Of a DNA stretch of 45,678 nucleotides, positions 23,182 to 35,261 are shown in pieces. This DNA comes from Planctomycetota bacterium (GTDB taxonomy: Bacteria > Planctomycetota > UBA1135 > GCA-002686595), in contig JACRIN010000048.1 in NCBI GenBank assembly GCA_016220085.1, forward strand, positions 1 to 45,678, written 5' to 3'. Positions within the stretch are counted from its first letter, which is position 1. Every line of letters begins with the position of its first letter. The position numbers and the translations under genes are program-made. The notes beneath the pieces were generated by a model. It did not search any database and was not told the origin of the DNA. It saw only the letters and a program-made list of their open reading frames with translations.

Positions 23182-24683
23182 TCCGCCTCCTTCTTCGCGA
23201 GCGTCGCGCGCGAGTCGAGGAGCGTCGCGACGAGGTTCCACGCGGCGAGCGTCAGCGCGCCGATGATCAGCACGGCACCGAGCACCGCGTACCAGCCCAA
23301 GCGCTCGTCCGCCGCGACGACCTCGAGCGTCCGCCGCGGTTGACCGAGGTATCCGCGCACGCACAGCGGCACGAACGCGAGGTTCACGCCGACGAAGAAC
23401 AGGAAGCAGCCGAACTTGCCCCAGCCCTCGCGCGCGGCGACGCCGAGCCAGCGCGGCCAGAGTTGGTGCACGCCCGAGAGCAACGCGCCGAGCACGCCGC
23501 CAACGACGAGGAAGTGCAGCACGCCGGTCGAGAAGCTGGTGTTCTGCAGGTGCGCGCCGGTGCCGGGCACCGCGAGGAAGACGCCGGCCATGCCGCCGAC
23601 GGTCAATGCGACGACGCTGGTCGCCGCGTAGCCGAGCGCGGTCGTCGCGCGGGCTTCGCCGCGCTCGAGCGTCGTCACCCAGTCGACGATCAGGATGATC
23701 AGAGGCACGCCCGAGGCGAGCACGAGCGCGCTGAACGCCGTGTCGCACGCGGCCGAATCGGTGCGACCGAGAACGTGGATCCCCCACCCGGCGAACGCGA
23801 AGACGGTGATCGCCATCACGCTGAGCACCGAGGCGCGCGAAGCGCCGCGCGGCCGGTCACCGTGCTCGCCGACGACGTCGCCGATCACCGCGATCGCGGC
23901 GAGCAGCATCGACGCGAGCGCCGGGTGCGCCCAGAACCAGAACCACTGATCGAACCGCACGTCCGCGCCGCTCGAAGCGAACACGTCGCTCGCTCCTTCG
24001 CGTTGCGCGAAGAGCAGCGCGAGCGCGGTGAGCAGCACCGGCGTGACGATCGCTTGGATCAACCCCGCCGCGCCCATCGCCCACGCGAAGAACGGCAGAT
24101 CGGACCAGCAGCGTCCGTTGCCGCGGCTCGTGATCACCGTCGCGACGATGTTCGCGCCCGAGGTCGCGAACGACGCCCCGACGAAGACGATGCCGAGCAT
24201 GCCCCATGCGACGCTCGAATTGCTCTTCAGCGCGTACGGCAGCGCGAAGTCCCAACCGGTGTCGAGCGGCGTTGCGAAGAACGCGACCAGGAAGAACACG
24301 CAGCCGACCAGCAGGAGCTGGAAGGCGAGCAGGTTCATGCGCGGCCACGCCATCTCGTCGACGCCGAGGCGCTCGGGCAGGAGCCAGTTCCCGACGATGC
24401 CCGGCAACGCGGGCAGCGCGACCAGGAACACCATCACGAGCCCGTGCATGCTGTACAGACGCCGGTAACTCTCCGCGTCCGCCGCCGTGCCGCGTCCGGT
24501 GAGCGGCTGCAGCCCGAGACCGACCGCGAGCACCGTGCCGACGACCAGCGAGAGCCCGATCACGATCGCGTACATCCACGCGAGCCGGCGGTGATCCTGC
24601 GTGAAGAGCCAGAGTTCTCCGCCGACGCTCGGTTTCGCCGCCGCGCCGGGATTGGTCGAACCGATGGAGTGCGAGGAGTTCAC
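23178..24683 (-). CDS. Haem-copper oxidase subunit I-like protein lacking the binuclear-centre ligands
   Basis: A 501-residue polytopic membrane protein with the overall fold signature of aa3-type subunit I. The low-spin haem ligands appear intact: H80 in YSMHGLVMVFL and H390 in STGVLHFLVVGG. The catalytic site is broken: where active enzymes have H-P-E-V-Y this protein has H253-P-A-L-A (no Tyr), where they have H-H it has I302-H303, and where they have H-F-H it has V388-L389-H390, so the haem a3 axial His is missing. It therefore should not reduce O2. The GTG at 24683 overlaps the subunit II-like stop as GTGA. It may transfer electrons through a single low-spin haem, or be a structural partner of ACIII. 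Annotation pipelines would probably call it cytochrome c oxidase subunit I. Confidence 0.85.
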   Translation of the reverse strand: MNSSHSIGSTNPGAAAKPSVGGELWLFTQDHRRLAWMYAIVIGLSLVVGTVLAVGLGLQPLTGRGTAADAESYRRLYSMHGLVMVFLVALPALPGIVGNWLLPERLGVDEMAWPRMNLLAFQLLLVGCVFFLVAFFATPLDTGWDFALPYALKSNSSVAWGMLGIVFVGASFATSGANIVATVITSRGNGRCWSDLPFFAWAMGAAGLIQAIVTPVLLTALALLFAQREGASDVFASSGADVRFDQWFWFWAHPALASMLLAAIAVIGDVVGEHGDRPRGASRASVLSVMAITVFAFAGWGIHVLGRTDSAACDTAFSALVLASGVPLIILIVDWVTTLERGEARATTALGYAATSVVALTVGGMAGVFLAVPGTGAHLQNTSFSTGVLHFLVVGGVLGALLSGVHQLWPRWLGVAAREGWGKFGCFLFFVGVNLAFVPLCVRGYLGQPRRTLEVVAADERLGWYAVLGAVLIIGALTLAAWNLVATLLDSRATLAKKEAD

Positions 24684-25741
24684 TGGAGGCTCTTGATGTA
24701 AGCGGCCAGACCGGCGACCTCGAGTTCGTGGAGGCGGCCCTTGAAGCTCGGCATCACCGGCTCGAAGCCCTCGACGACCTTGGCCTGCGGATCGAGGATC
24801 GATTCCTTGATGTAGTCGTCGCTCGGATCGACGACCGAGCCGTCCTTCATGCGGTGTTCGCGCGCGAGGAAGCCCTTGAACGTCGGACCGACGAGCTTGG
24901 CGCCGTCGACGGTGTGACACTGCGTGCAGCCGCGCATCTGGTAGGAGCGCTGGCCGAGCTCGACGGGCGGGAGATCGAGCGGCGGACCGGAGATGTCCTG
25001 GTACCACTTCTCGTAACCGCCTTCGGCGTGCACGGTCGCCAGCGCGACGAGCTCCTCGGCCTTGCGCAGCGACGGCACGGTCGAGCGCACTTCCCATTCA
25101 CCCGCGAGCGTCGGTTCCACCCACGCGTCGCGTCGCGTGCCGACCGGCACCGCGACCTGCAGGCGGAACGCCGGCACCGCAAAGGTGTACGGCTCGCTCG
25201 CGCCTTGGAACATGAACTTGACCGCGCGATCGATCGGGAGGTGCAGCTCGTTGGTCACGTAGCCGTTCGGGTACGTGAAGCTCCAACCCTTCTCCTCGAG
25301 CGCGACGCGCACCGGTACCGCGCCGCGTGGCACGACCTGCATGTCGGCCCACACGCGCGCGCCTTGCACGAAGAAGACGGCGACCAGCGCAAACGCGCCG
25401 ACCGCGCTCCAGCGATAGAGGGCCCGCGACGTCGAGCCCGCGGTGCCGGCGCTCGGGCGCAGCACCATGATCGCGAACGCCCCCGCGACGACGATCGAGA
25501 GGAACACCGCGAACCAGAGGATCAGCAGGAACGAATCGTCGATCGACGCGGCGAACGTCGAGGCTTGCGGCAGGAGCTCCTTCGCCGCTTGCACGACGGG
25601 CTCCGCGGCGTCCGCGCTCGTGATTTGCGAGACGGCGGCCTGCGCGGCGGTGCCTTGCGCAATCGGCGCTTGCGAAGCGGGCGCTTGGGCCGCAGCCGGC
25701 GCAGTCGCCGCGGCGGCTTGGATCAGTGCGAGGAAGTTCAC
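24680..25741 (-). CDS. Cytochrome c oxidase subunit II-like protein without CuA, with a C-terminal haem c domain
   Basis: A 353-residue protein with an Ala/Gln-rich N-terminus, two transmembrane helices (about 70-92 and 107-127), a cupredoxin-like domain (about 130-255), and a monohaem cytochrome c domain with CTQCH (272-276). The cupredoxin fold is suggested by VPRGAVPVRV, GWSFTYPNGY and FAVPAFRLQVAVPVG. The CuA ligands are gone: the first His position is Y185 (PYTFAVP), and the CxxxC-x3-H-x2-M segment is replaced by a stretch with no Cys. The start is GTG 25741 with Shine-Dalgarno GGGGAGG seven bases upstream, overlapping the preceding gene as GTGA. It probably carries electrons by its haem c alone. 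Confidence 0.85.
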   Translation of the reverse strand: MNFLALIQAAAATAPAAAQAPASQAPIAQGTAAQAAVSQITSADAAEPVVQAAKELLPQASTFAASIDDSFLLILWFAVFLSIVVAGAFAIMVLRPSAGTAGSTSRALYRWSAVGAFALVAVFFVQGARVWADMQVVPRGAVPVRVALEEKGWSFTYPNGYVTNELHLPIDRAVKFMFQGASEPYTFAVPAFRLQVAVPVGTRRDAWVEPTLAGEWEVRSTVPSLRKAEELVALATVHAEGGYEKWYQDISGPPLDLPPVELGQRSYQMRGCTQCHTVDGAKLVGPTFKGFLAREHRMKDGSVVDPSDDYIKESILDPQAKVVEGFEPVMPSFKGRLHELEVAGLAAYIKSLQ

Positions 25742-26049
25742 TTCTTCACCTCCCCGCCGTTCACGCCGGCGGATTCGGCGACCACGAGCTCCATCGCGCG
25801 CTCGATCGGCAGCGCGACGACGCCGTTCGTGCGATCGATCCAGCCGTACGACTTCAAGCGCGAAGCCTGAGCCGACTTGGTCTGGTTGGTCTCCAGCGGA
25901 GTCGCGGCCCAACCGCGCTCGGCCTTCAGCTCGGCGACGCGCTTCTCGTAGAAGGCAGGCACCAACAGCGCGAGCAACCCGGCAGCGCCGACGAAGATCG
26001 CCGTGCCGCCGAGGATCGAGGACAGGGAGGACGAGGTACGAGCTTCCAT
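25738..26049 (-). CDS. Small membrane-anchored protein between actF and the subunit II-like gene
   Basis: A 103-residue protein with one N-terminal hydrophobic helix (about 11-33) and a charged soluble part. The soluble part contains SYGWIDRTNGVVALPIERAM, a motif (Y-G-W-x-D-x-x-x-G-V-V-x-x-P-I-E-x-A-M) that I recall in small proteins of planctomycete respiratory operons, without an assigned function. It contains no Cys or haem site. Two bases separate it from actF, and its stop overlaps the subunit II-like start, so its synthesis is coupled to both. It may be an extra ACIII subunit or a linker to the aa3-like pair. Confidence 0.8.
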   Translation of the reverse strand: MEARTSSSLSSILGGTAIFVGAAGLLALLVPAFYEKRVAELKAERGWAATPLETNQTKSAQASRLKSYGWIDRTNGVVALPIERAMELVVAESAGVNGGEVKK

Positions 26050-26051
26050 GA

Positions 26052-27266
26052 TCAGAAGTTCTCGAACGCCAGGGACTGCGAGAGGCGCGGATCGTTCACG
26101 GGGATCAGCGCGCGCTCACCGGCGAGCTTGGTGAGGGCGAACGCCCAGATGCCGCCGACGGCGGCGAGGCACGCGATGTCGATCGCGCCGACCAGCGCGC
26201 CGCCGTGCTCCGCGCTCGGCATCACGAGCCAGAACAGGTCGACCGCTTGCATCACGAGCAGCCACACGGCCCAGAACGTCAGGATGCCGAGCCGCCGCTT
26301 CGCGTGGCGCGACAGCAGGCCGGCGAACGGCAACACGAAGTGCCCGAAGAGCAGGACCGTCGAGACGACCGCCCACGAGCCCTCCATGCGCTCCTTGAAC
26401 CAGAACGTCTCCTCGGGGATGTCGGCGTACCAGATCAGCATGAACTGACTGAACGCGACGTAGCTCCAGAAGAAGACGAACGCGAAGAGGAACTTGCCGA
26501 GGTCGTGATAGTGCTCGACGTTGACTTCGCGATCGAGCAGGCCGTTCTTCTGGAGGAAGCGCAGCGCGACGACGCTGAACGCGAAGAACGACATCACCGA
26601 ACCGGCGAAGATGTAGACGCCGAACATCGTGCTGTACCAGGTCGGCACGATCGACATCAGCAGGTCGAACGCCGCGAAGTTGATCGTCAGTGCGAAGCCG
26701 ACCATCGCCGGCGCGGCACGGCGCTCGAGCGCGAGCGTCGGTTCGACGCCGGTCGCCGCGTCTTGCTCGGTCGAGCGCTTGAGCAGCCATCGGCCGATCA
26801 GCCACCACGTGCCGAAGTACACGGCGCAACGCAGCGCGAAGAAGCGCGGATCGAGCCACGGCGCCTTGGCCGCGAGCAGAGGCTCGGCGTGCACGTGCTC
26901 CGCGTCCGCCCACGGATAGAGCGACGCGTCACCGCGCAACACCATCACCACGAGCGGCGCGAACAGGATCGCGATCACGAGGGTGTTCGCGGCGACGAGC
27001 TCGGCGACGCGACGCACCACGACGCTCCAACCGGCGCGCGTCAGGTGCTGGATGATCACGAAGAACAATCCGCCGAGCGAGATGCTCAGGTAGAACGCGC
27101 AGGCGACCAGCCAGGCGTGCTGCAGTCGCTTGAAGCCGTCGCCCTTGGACCAACCCAGGTACGCGGCGGCCGCGAGCGCGACCACGCCGATCACCAAGGC
27201 GATCGCGCCCCAGCGCGAGGCGCGGGAGCCGAGCTTCGGAGTCTGTTGTGCGAGTGAGTGGGTCAT
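26052..27266 (-). CDS. actF: Alternative complex III subunit ActF (quinol:cytochrome c oxidoreductase membrane subunit)
   Basis: A 404-residue integral membrane protein with about ten hydrophobic helices, related to the NrfD-like ActC subunit. Visible family segments are AWLVACAFYLSISLGGLFFV near residue 50, MFGVYIFAGSVMSFFAF, and HDLGKFLFAFVFFWSYVAFS, followed by FMLIWYADIPEE. In ACIII structures from Rhodothermus and Flavobacterium, ActC and ActF form the membrane core and may carry proton paths. The gene begins 19 bases after the actDE stop. Assignment rests on these motifs and on its place in the act operon. Confidence 0.92.
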   Translation of the reverse strand: MTHSLAQQTPKLGSRASRWGAIALVIGVVALAAAAYLGWSKGDGFKRLQHAWLVACAFYLSISLGGLFFVIIQHLTRAGWSVVVRRVAELVAANTLVIAILFAPLVVMVLRGDASLYPWADAEHVHAEPLLAAKAPWLDPRFFALRCAVYFGTWWLIGRWLLKRSTEQDAATGVEPTLALERRAAPAMVGFALTINFAAFDLLMSIVPTWYSTMFGVYIFAGSVMSFFAFSVVALRFLQKNGLLDREVNVEHYHDLGKFLFAFVFFWSYVAFSQFMLIWYADIPEETFWFKERMEGSWAVVSTVLLFGHFVLPFAGLLSRHAKRRLGILTFWAVWLLVMQAVDLFWLVMPSAEHGGALVGAIDIACLAAVGGIWAFALTKLAGERALIPVNDPRLSQSLAFENF

Positions 27267-27285
27267 GGGACGCGTGCTCCGTGCT

Positions 27286-28512
27286 TCACTGCACTCCCAA
27301 CTTCGCCCGTTCGGCGGCGGGTACGTCGTTGATCGTGGCGTTCTGCGAGCGCTGGAGCGCGCGCACGTAGGCGGTGATCGCCCACGAATCCTCGGCCGAC
27401 ATCTGGCGGCCGTACGCGGGCATCGTGCGCACGCCGTTGCGAATCGTGTCGAAGATCTGGCCGACCGTACGCGTGCGCACCAACGGATCGTGCAGCGACG
27501 ACGGCTGCACCCAGGTCTGTTCTTGGAGCTCGGCGGCGCGCAGCGCGACGAGCCCGTCTCCGTAGCCCGACTGACCGTGGCATGGCGTGCAGTAGACGGC
27601 GAAGCGTTCGCGACCGCGCGCGATCACGGCGTCGGTCACCGGCACCGGGATCGTGTCGAGGAACGCGTCGCCGCTCTTGCCGCTGGCGACGGTTGCGTCG
27701 GTCCGGAGCTCGCCCCACGCGACCGTGCCGATCGAATCGGGGCGCATCGCGCGTCCGTCGGCGAACACTTGGTTGGCGACCTGCGCGCGGAAACGCTGTT
27801 GCGAGTCCATGTCCTGCACGATGTGGATCGGCGGACGCGTGGTGTCGGACGCGCGCGCCCAGACGACCGCCGCGAGCGGCAACAGCGCGAGCGCGCCGGC
27901 CGCGACGAGCGCGGAACGGATCCAAACGGGCAGCGCCGCGCTTTGTCCGGAGTCGTGGTAGAGCTCGACCGGATGGCGCGAGAGCTTCTGGAGCAACGCG
28001 CGCGTCTTGGTCGCGTCGAACTGCGGATCGTCGGCCTCGATCGCGAGAAAGAAGCCGTCGTCGGTCGCGCGCCGGAAGCGCGAGCTTTCGAACACCGGCC
28101 GGTGGTGCTCGGGCAGCCGGTTCAGGATCAGCATCCCGAAGAACGCCGCGAACGCCGAGAGCAGCACGGTGAACTCGAACGTCACCGGGATGTTGGCGGG
28201 GATGCCGAACAGCGGCTTGCCGCTGATCGTGAACGGGTAGTCGACCGCGTTGGTCCACCACTGGAAGAACAGCGCGAGGCTCGTGCCCGAAAGGCCGCAC
28301 ACGAGGACGATCCAAGGCAGCTTCGTCGGGCGCAGGCCCATGTGACGTTCGATGCCGTGGATCGGGAACGGGCTGTAGACGTCGAAGCTCGTGTATCCCG
28401 CGTCGCGCACTTCGCGTGCGGCGGCGCTGATCGAATCGACGTCGTCGAACTCGGCGAGCACGCCGTGCAGCGGTCGCTCGCTCGCGTTCTGGATCGCGAC
28501 GCTCTCAACCAT
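27286..28512 (-). CDS. actDE: Fused alternative complex III subunits ActD and ActE
   Basis: A 408-residue protein joining two subunits that are separate in the described ACIII complexes. Residues of about 1-180 match ActD (DUF3341): [21 protein letters not shown], here shortened to its first part [12 protein letters not shown], then two helices and the segment [20 protein letters not shown]. After a third helix (about 197-218), residues of about 290-395 form a monohaem cytochrome c of the ActE type, with [13 protein letters not shown] (haem site 308-312) and TMPAYGRQM (probable axial Met). The start overlaps the actC stop by eight bases. The fusion fixes the cytochrome next to ActD in a 1:1 ratio. 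Confidence 0.92.
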   Translation of the reverse strand: MVESVAIQNASERPLHGVLAEFDDVDSISAAAREVRDAGYTSFDVYSPFPIHGIERHMGLRPTKLPWIVLVCGLSGTSLALFFQWWTNAVDYPFTISGKPLFGIPANIPVTFEFTVLLSAFAAFFGMLILNRLPEHHRPVFESSRFRRATDDGFFLAIEADDPQFDATKTRALLQKLSRHPVELYHDSGQSAALPVWIRSALVAAGALALLPLAAVVWARASDTTRPPIHIVQDMDSQQRFRAQVANQVFADGRAMRPDSIGTVAWGELRTDATVASGKSGDAFLDTIPVPVTDAVIARGRERFAVYCTPCHGQSGYGDGLVALRAAELQEQTWVQPSSLHDPLVRTRTVGQIFDTIRNGVRTMPAYGRQMSAEDSWAITAYVRALQRSQNATINDVPAAERAKLGVQ

Positions 28513-29912
28513 GGTGAGCGCCCTCCTTGCTTCCGTGTCCGCCGTGCGGGTGAGCCGCCGGCAGCACGGTCTTCACTTCCGCAATGGCGACCATCGGCAG
28601 GAAGCGGCAGAACAACAGGAACAGGGTCAGGAAGAGTCCGAACGTGCCCGCGAAGGTGCAGACGTCGACCGCGGTCGGCTTGAAGTAGCCCCAGCTCGTC
28701 GGGAGGTAGTCGCGAGTGAGCGACGTGACGACGATCACGAAGCGCTCGAGCCACATCCCGATGTTCACGAAGATCGAGATCACGAACATCGTCCACAGGC
28801 TCGTGCGGATCTTCTTGAACCACAGGAACTGCGGAGCGACCACGTTGCAGAACACCATCAGCCAGTACGCCCACCAGTAGGGACCGAGCGCGCGGTTCAG
28901 GAAGACGAAGCGCTCGTACGGATTGCCGCCGTACCAGGCGATGAAGAACTCGGTTGCGTACGCGAGGCCGACCATCGAACCGGTCGCCAGGATGACCTTG
29001 TTCATGTTCTCGAGGTGCTTCAGCGTGACGAGCTCCTTCAACCCGAAGAGCTCGCGCGCCGGGACCATGGTCGTGACGACCATGCCGAAGCCCGAGAAGA
29101 TCGCGCCCGCGACGAAGTACGGCGGGAAGATCGTCGTGTGCCAACCGGGCACCTGCGACACCGCGAAGTCGAACGACACGACCGAGTGCACGCTGAGCAC
29201 GAGCGGCGTCGCGAGCGCGGCGAGGATCAGGTACGCGCGCTCGTAGCGCTGCCAGTGGCGCGCGGAGCCGCACCAGCCGAGCGCGAAGAAGCCGTAGAGG
29301 CCCTTGCGGAGCTTCGTCGTCGCGCGGTCACGCAACGTCGCAAGGTCGGGCACGAGGCCCATGTACCAGAAGAGCAGCGACACGATCGCGTACGTCGAGA
29401 CGGCGAACACGTCCCACAGCAAAGGGCTGCGGAAGTTCGGCCACATCTGCATCTGGTTCGGCACCGGGAACAGCCAGTACGCGAGCCACACCCGACCGAC
29501 GTGGATCGACGGGTAGAGGCCGGCGCAACAGACCGCGAAGAGCGTCATCGCCTCCGCCGCGCGGTTGATGCTCGTCCGCCACTTCTGCCGCAGCAGGAAG
29601 AGGATCGCGGAGATCAGCGTGCCGGCGTGCGCGATGCCGACCCAGAAGACGAAGTTGACGATGTCCCAGCCCCAGAACGCGGGCGAGTTGTTCCCCCACA
29701 CGCCGACGCCGGTGACGATCAGGTACGCGACCATCGCGAACAGCATCACCGTCATCGCCGACGTGATCGTGATCGCGATGTACCAGGCGCGCGGCGGCTT
29801 CGGCGCCTCGACCACGCCGCAGACGCGGCGGGTCACGGACGCGAGATCGCGATCGCCGTCGATCAGGATCGGACGCGCGTAGGGCTCGTCGAGGTGGAGC
29901 GCGCTCGTGGGA

Positions 29913-29923
<11 letters not shown>
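28505..29923 (-). CDS. actC: Alternative complex III subunit ActC (NrfD/PsrC-like quinol-binding subunit)
   Basis: A 472-residue membrane protein of the NrfD/PsrC family with about ten helices. Recognisable segments are [20 protein letters not shown], here the quinol-site region with its conserved His, then [17 protein letters not shown] and [16 protein letters not shown]. The N-terminus (about 1-45) is cytoplasmic, and the C-terminus ends in a His/Gly-rich tail. ActC oxidises menaquinol or ubiquinol and passes electrons to the Fe-S clusters of ActB. The ATG at 29923 (MTANPTS) overlaps the actB stop by 11 bases. Confidence 0.95.
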
Positions 29924-32905
<2,982 letters not shown>

Positions 32906-32918
<13 letters not shown>

Positions 32919-33550
32919 GTCGAACAATCGGTCGAGGGTTGGATGTTCTTCGCTTGCGCGATCTCGGCGCCGATCTCCGCGGCCGGACGATCGGGGGTCC
33001 ACTCCATGGCCGTGACGAACTCCGGTGGGCGCAGGTTGGGCGTCGGATTGCGGTGGCAATCGAGGCACCAGCCCATGCTCAACGGCTGCTCCTGGCGCAC
33101 GCGTTCCATCGTGTCCACGCGACCATGGCACGAGATGCACGCGACGCCGCGCGTGACGTGCGCGCTGTGGTCGAAATAGACGTAGTCGGGCAGGTCGTGA
33201 ACGCGCTTCCAACGCACCGACGCGCCGTCCGACCAGCTCGCGAACACCGGCGCGAGCAACTCGCTCTGCGGCCGGATCCGCGTGTGGCAGTTCATGCAGG
33301 TCTCGGTCGGCGGAATCGCCGCGCGCGCGCCGTGCTCGACGGTCGTGTGGCAGTACCGACAGTCGAGCCCGAGCTCGCCCGCGTGCATCGCGTGGCTGAA
33401 CGGCACCGGCTGCTCGGGCGCGAAGCCGACGTTGAGCGTCTTCGGCGAAGCTCCGTACGCGACCAGCGCGACGACGTAGAGCCCGGCGGCCGCGGCGCCT
33501 GCGCCGGCCAGAGTTCGCAGGCCATTGCACCACTTCGGGAAGAAGTTCAT
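32906..33550 (-). CDS. actA: Alternative complex III pentahaem cytochrome c subunit ActA
   Basis: A 214-residue membrane-anchored periplasmic cytochrome. An N-terminal hydrophobic helix (about 10-32) is followed by five haem c sites, CRYCH, CMNCH, CISCH, CLDCH and CSTCH, the number known for ActA. PVPFSHAMHAGELGLDC, the segment before the first haem, is also typical. I chose ATG 33550, preceded by a CGAGG ribosome-binding site, over a TTG at 33583. It is the first gene of the operon, with about 680 bases of non-coding DNA upstream. Electrons from ActB probably leave through these haems towards ActE or a soluble carrier. Confidence 0.95.
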
Positions 33551-34031
33551 CGACGCGCCTCGGTCCTCGAAGAAGGCGTCCAAGAGACGGATTGCGCGAA
33601 CGCTGCGCTGCGCGACGACTCGACGGACGCAAGGCGCCGGCGCGCGACTAGAGTCGGGCTACGACGACAGCGGTCCATCTCGGGGGCGTGCTGCGCGGGA
33701 GTGCGCATGGGAACGACGGCGAGTCTCGACATCGCGCCGTGCGCTCGCGATGCGTCGCACGGCGTAGGCGGGCACCGCCGATTCCGTAGATGCGAGCGAA
33801 CGCGGCTGCCCTCTCCTGGGTAGCGGTGGCGCAGAACGGCGTGCGCTCCACTTCCCCGTTTCCGTGCGGGTGTCCGAGTCGAGCGCTCGTTCGCGCTACT
33901 TAGTGGGCACGCGATGCGTGCGCACTTCGCCGTAGTCGCAATCGCGTGCTCGTCGCGCGCTCACTAATGCGAGTTCGTGGCGAGCGAGCTTCCGGCCCCG
34001 CATCGCCGGCGCGCTGCACGACCGTCGCGCG

Positions 34032-34157
34032 GTGAATCGCACATCCCAGTCGGACCGATCGTCGATGTCAAATCGCACGTCGCCGTTGGATCGCGCCTCT
34101 CAGTTGGATCGCACGGCGCAGTTCGATCGCACGGCGCAGGCGGACTGCGCGACTCGC
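34032..34157. repeat. Degenerate 18-bp tandem repeat, seven units
   Basis: Seven consecutive 18-base units beginning at 34032, 34050, 34068, 34086, 34104, 34122 and 34140. The best conserved are units 5 and 6, TTGGATCGCACGGCGCAG and TTCGATCGCACGGCGCAG, which differ at one position; the outer units are increasingly diverged (unit 2 is weak). The core is (A)TCGCACGGCGCAG. It is not part of a recognised gene. The period is a multiple of three, so frames stay open across it, but the peptides have no family match. Confidence 0.75.
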
Positions 34158-34168
34158 GCTCCGGAGAC

Positions 34169-34204
34169 GACGACGGCCCGCGCTGCGGAGCGCGGGCCGT
34201 CGTC
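34169..34204 (-). terminator. 16-bp perfect hairpin downstream of korB
   Basis: Perfect inverted repeat with arms at 34169-34184 and 34189-34204 and a 4-base loop (GCGG or CCGC), 24 bases after the korB stop codon. There is no T-tract. It is a probable transcription terminator or mRNA 3'-end stabiliser for korAB, and it separates korAB from the ACIII operon. Confidence 0.75.
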
Positions 34205-34228
34205 AGCGGGTCCCTCGGGATCGGCGCG

Positions 34229-35227
<999 letters not shown>

Positions 35228-35261
35228 TTGGAGTGCCTTGCGTGGATTGCCTTGACTGGGT

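Larger units (their letters stand above)
33551..34228. other. 678-bp intergenic region upstream of actA, downstream of korB
   Basis: No plausible gene. Near korB it holds a strong hairpin (34169-34204), then a degenerate 18-bp tandem repeat (34032-34157). The part nearest actA should contain the operon promoter; CTCTAGTC and CGTAGCCC elements around 33648-33661 on the minus strand are possible parts of it, but no convincing -35 was found. No FNR/Anr box (TTGAT-N4-ATCAA) was seen, although such a site would be expected for an oxygen-regulated cbb3 operon. Confidence 0.6.
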
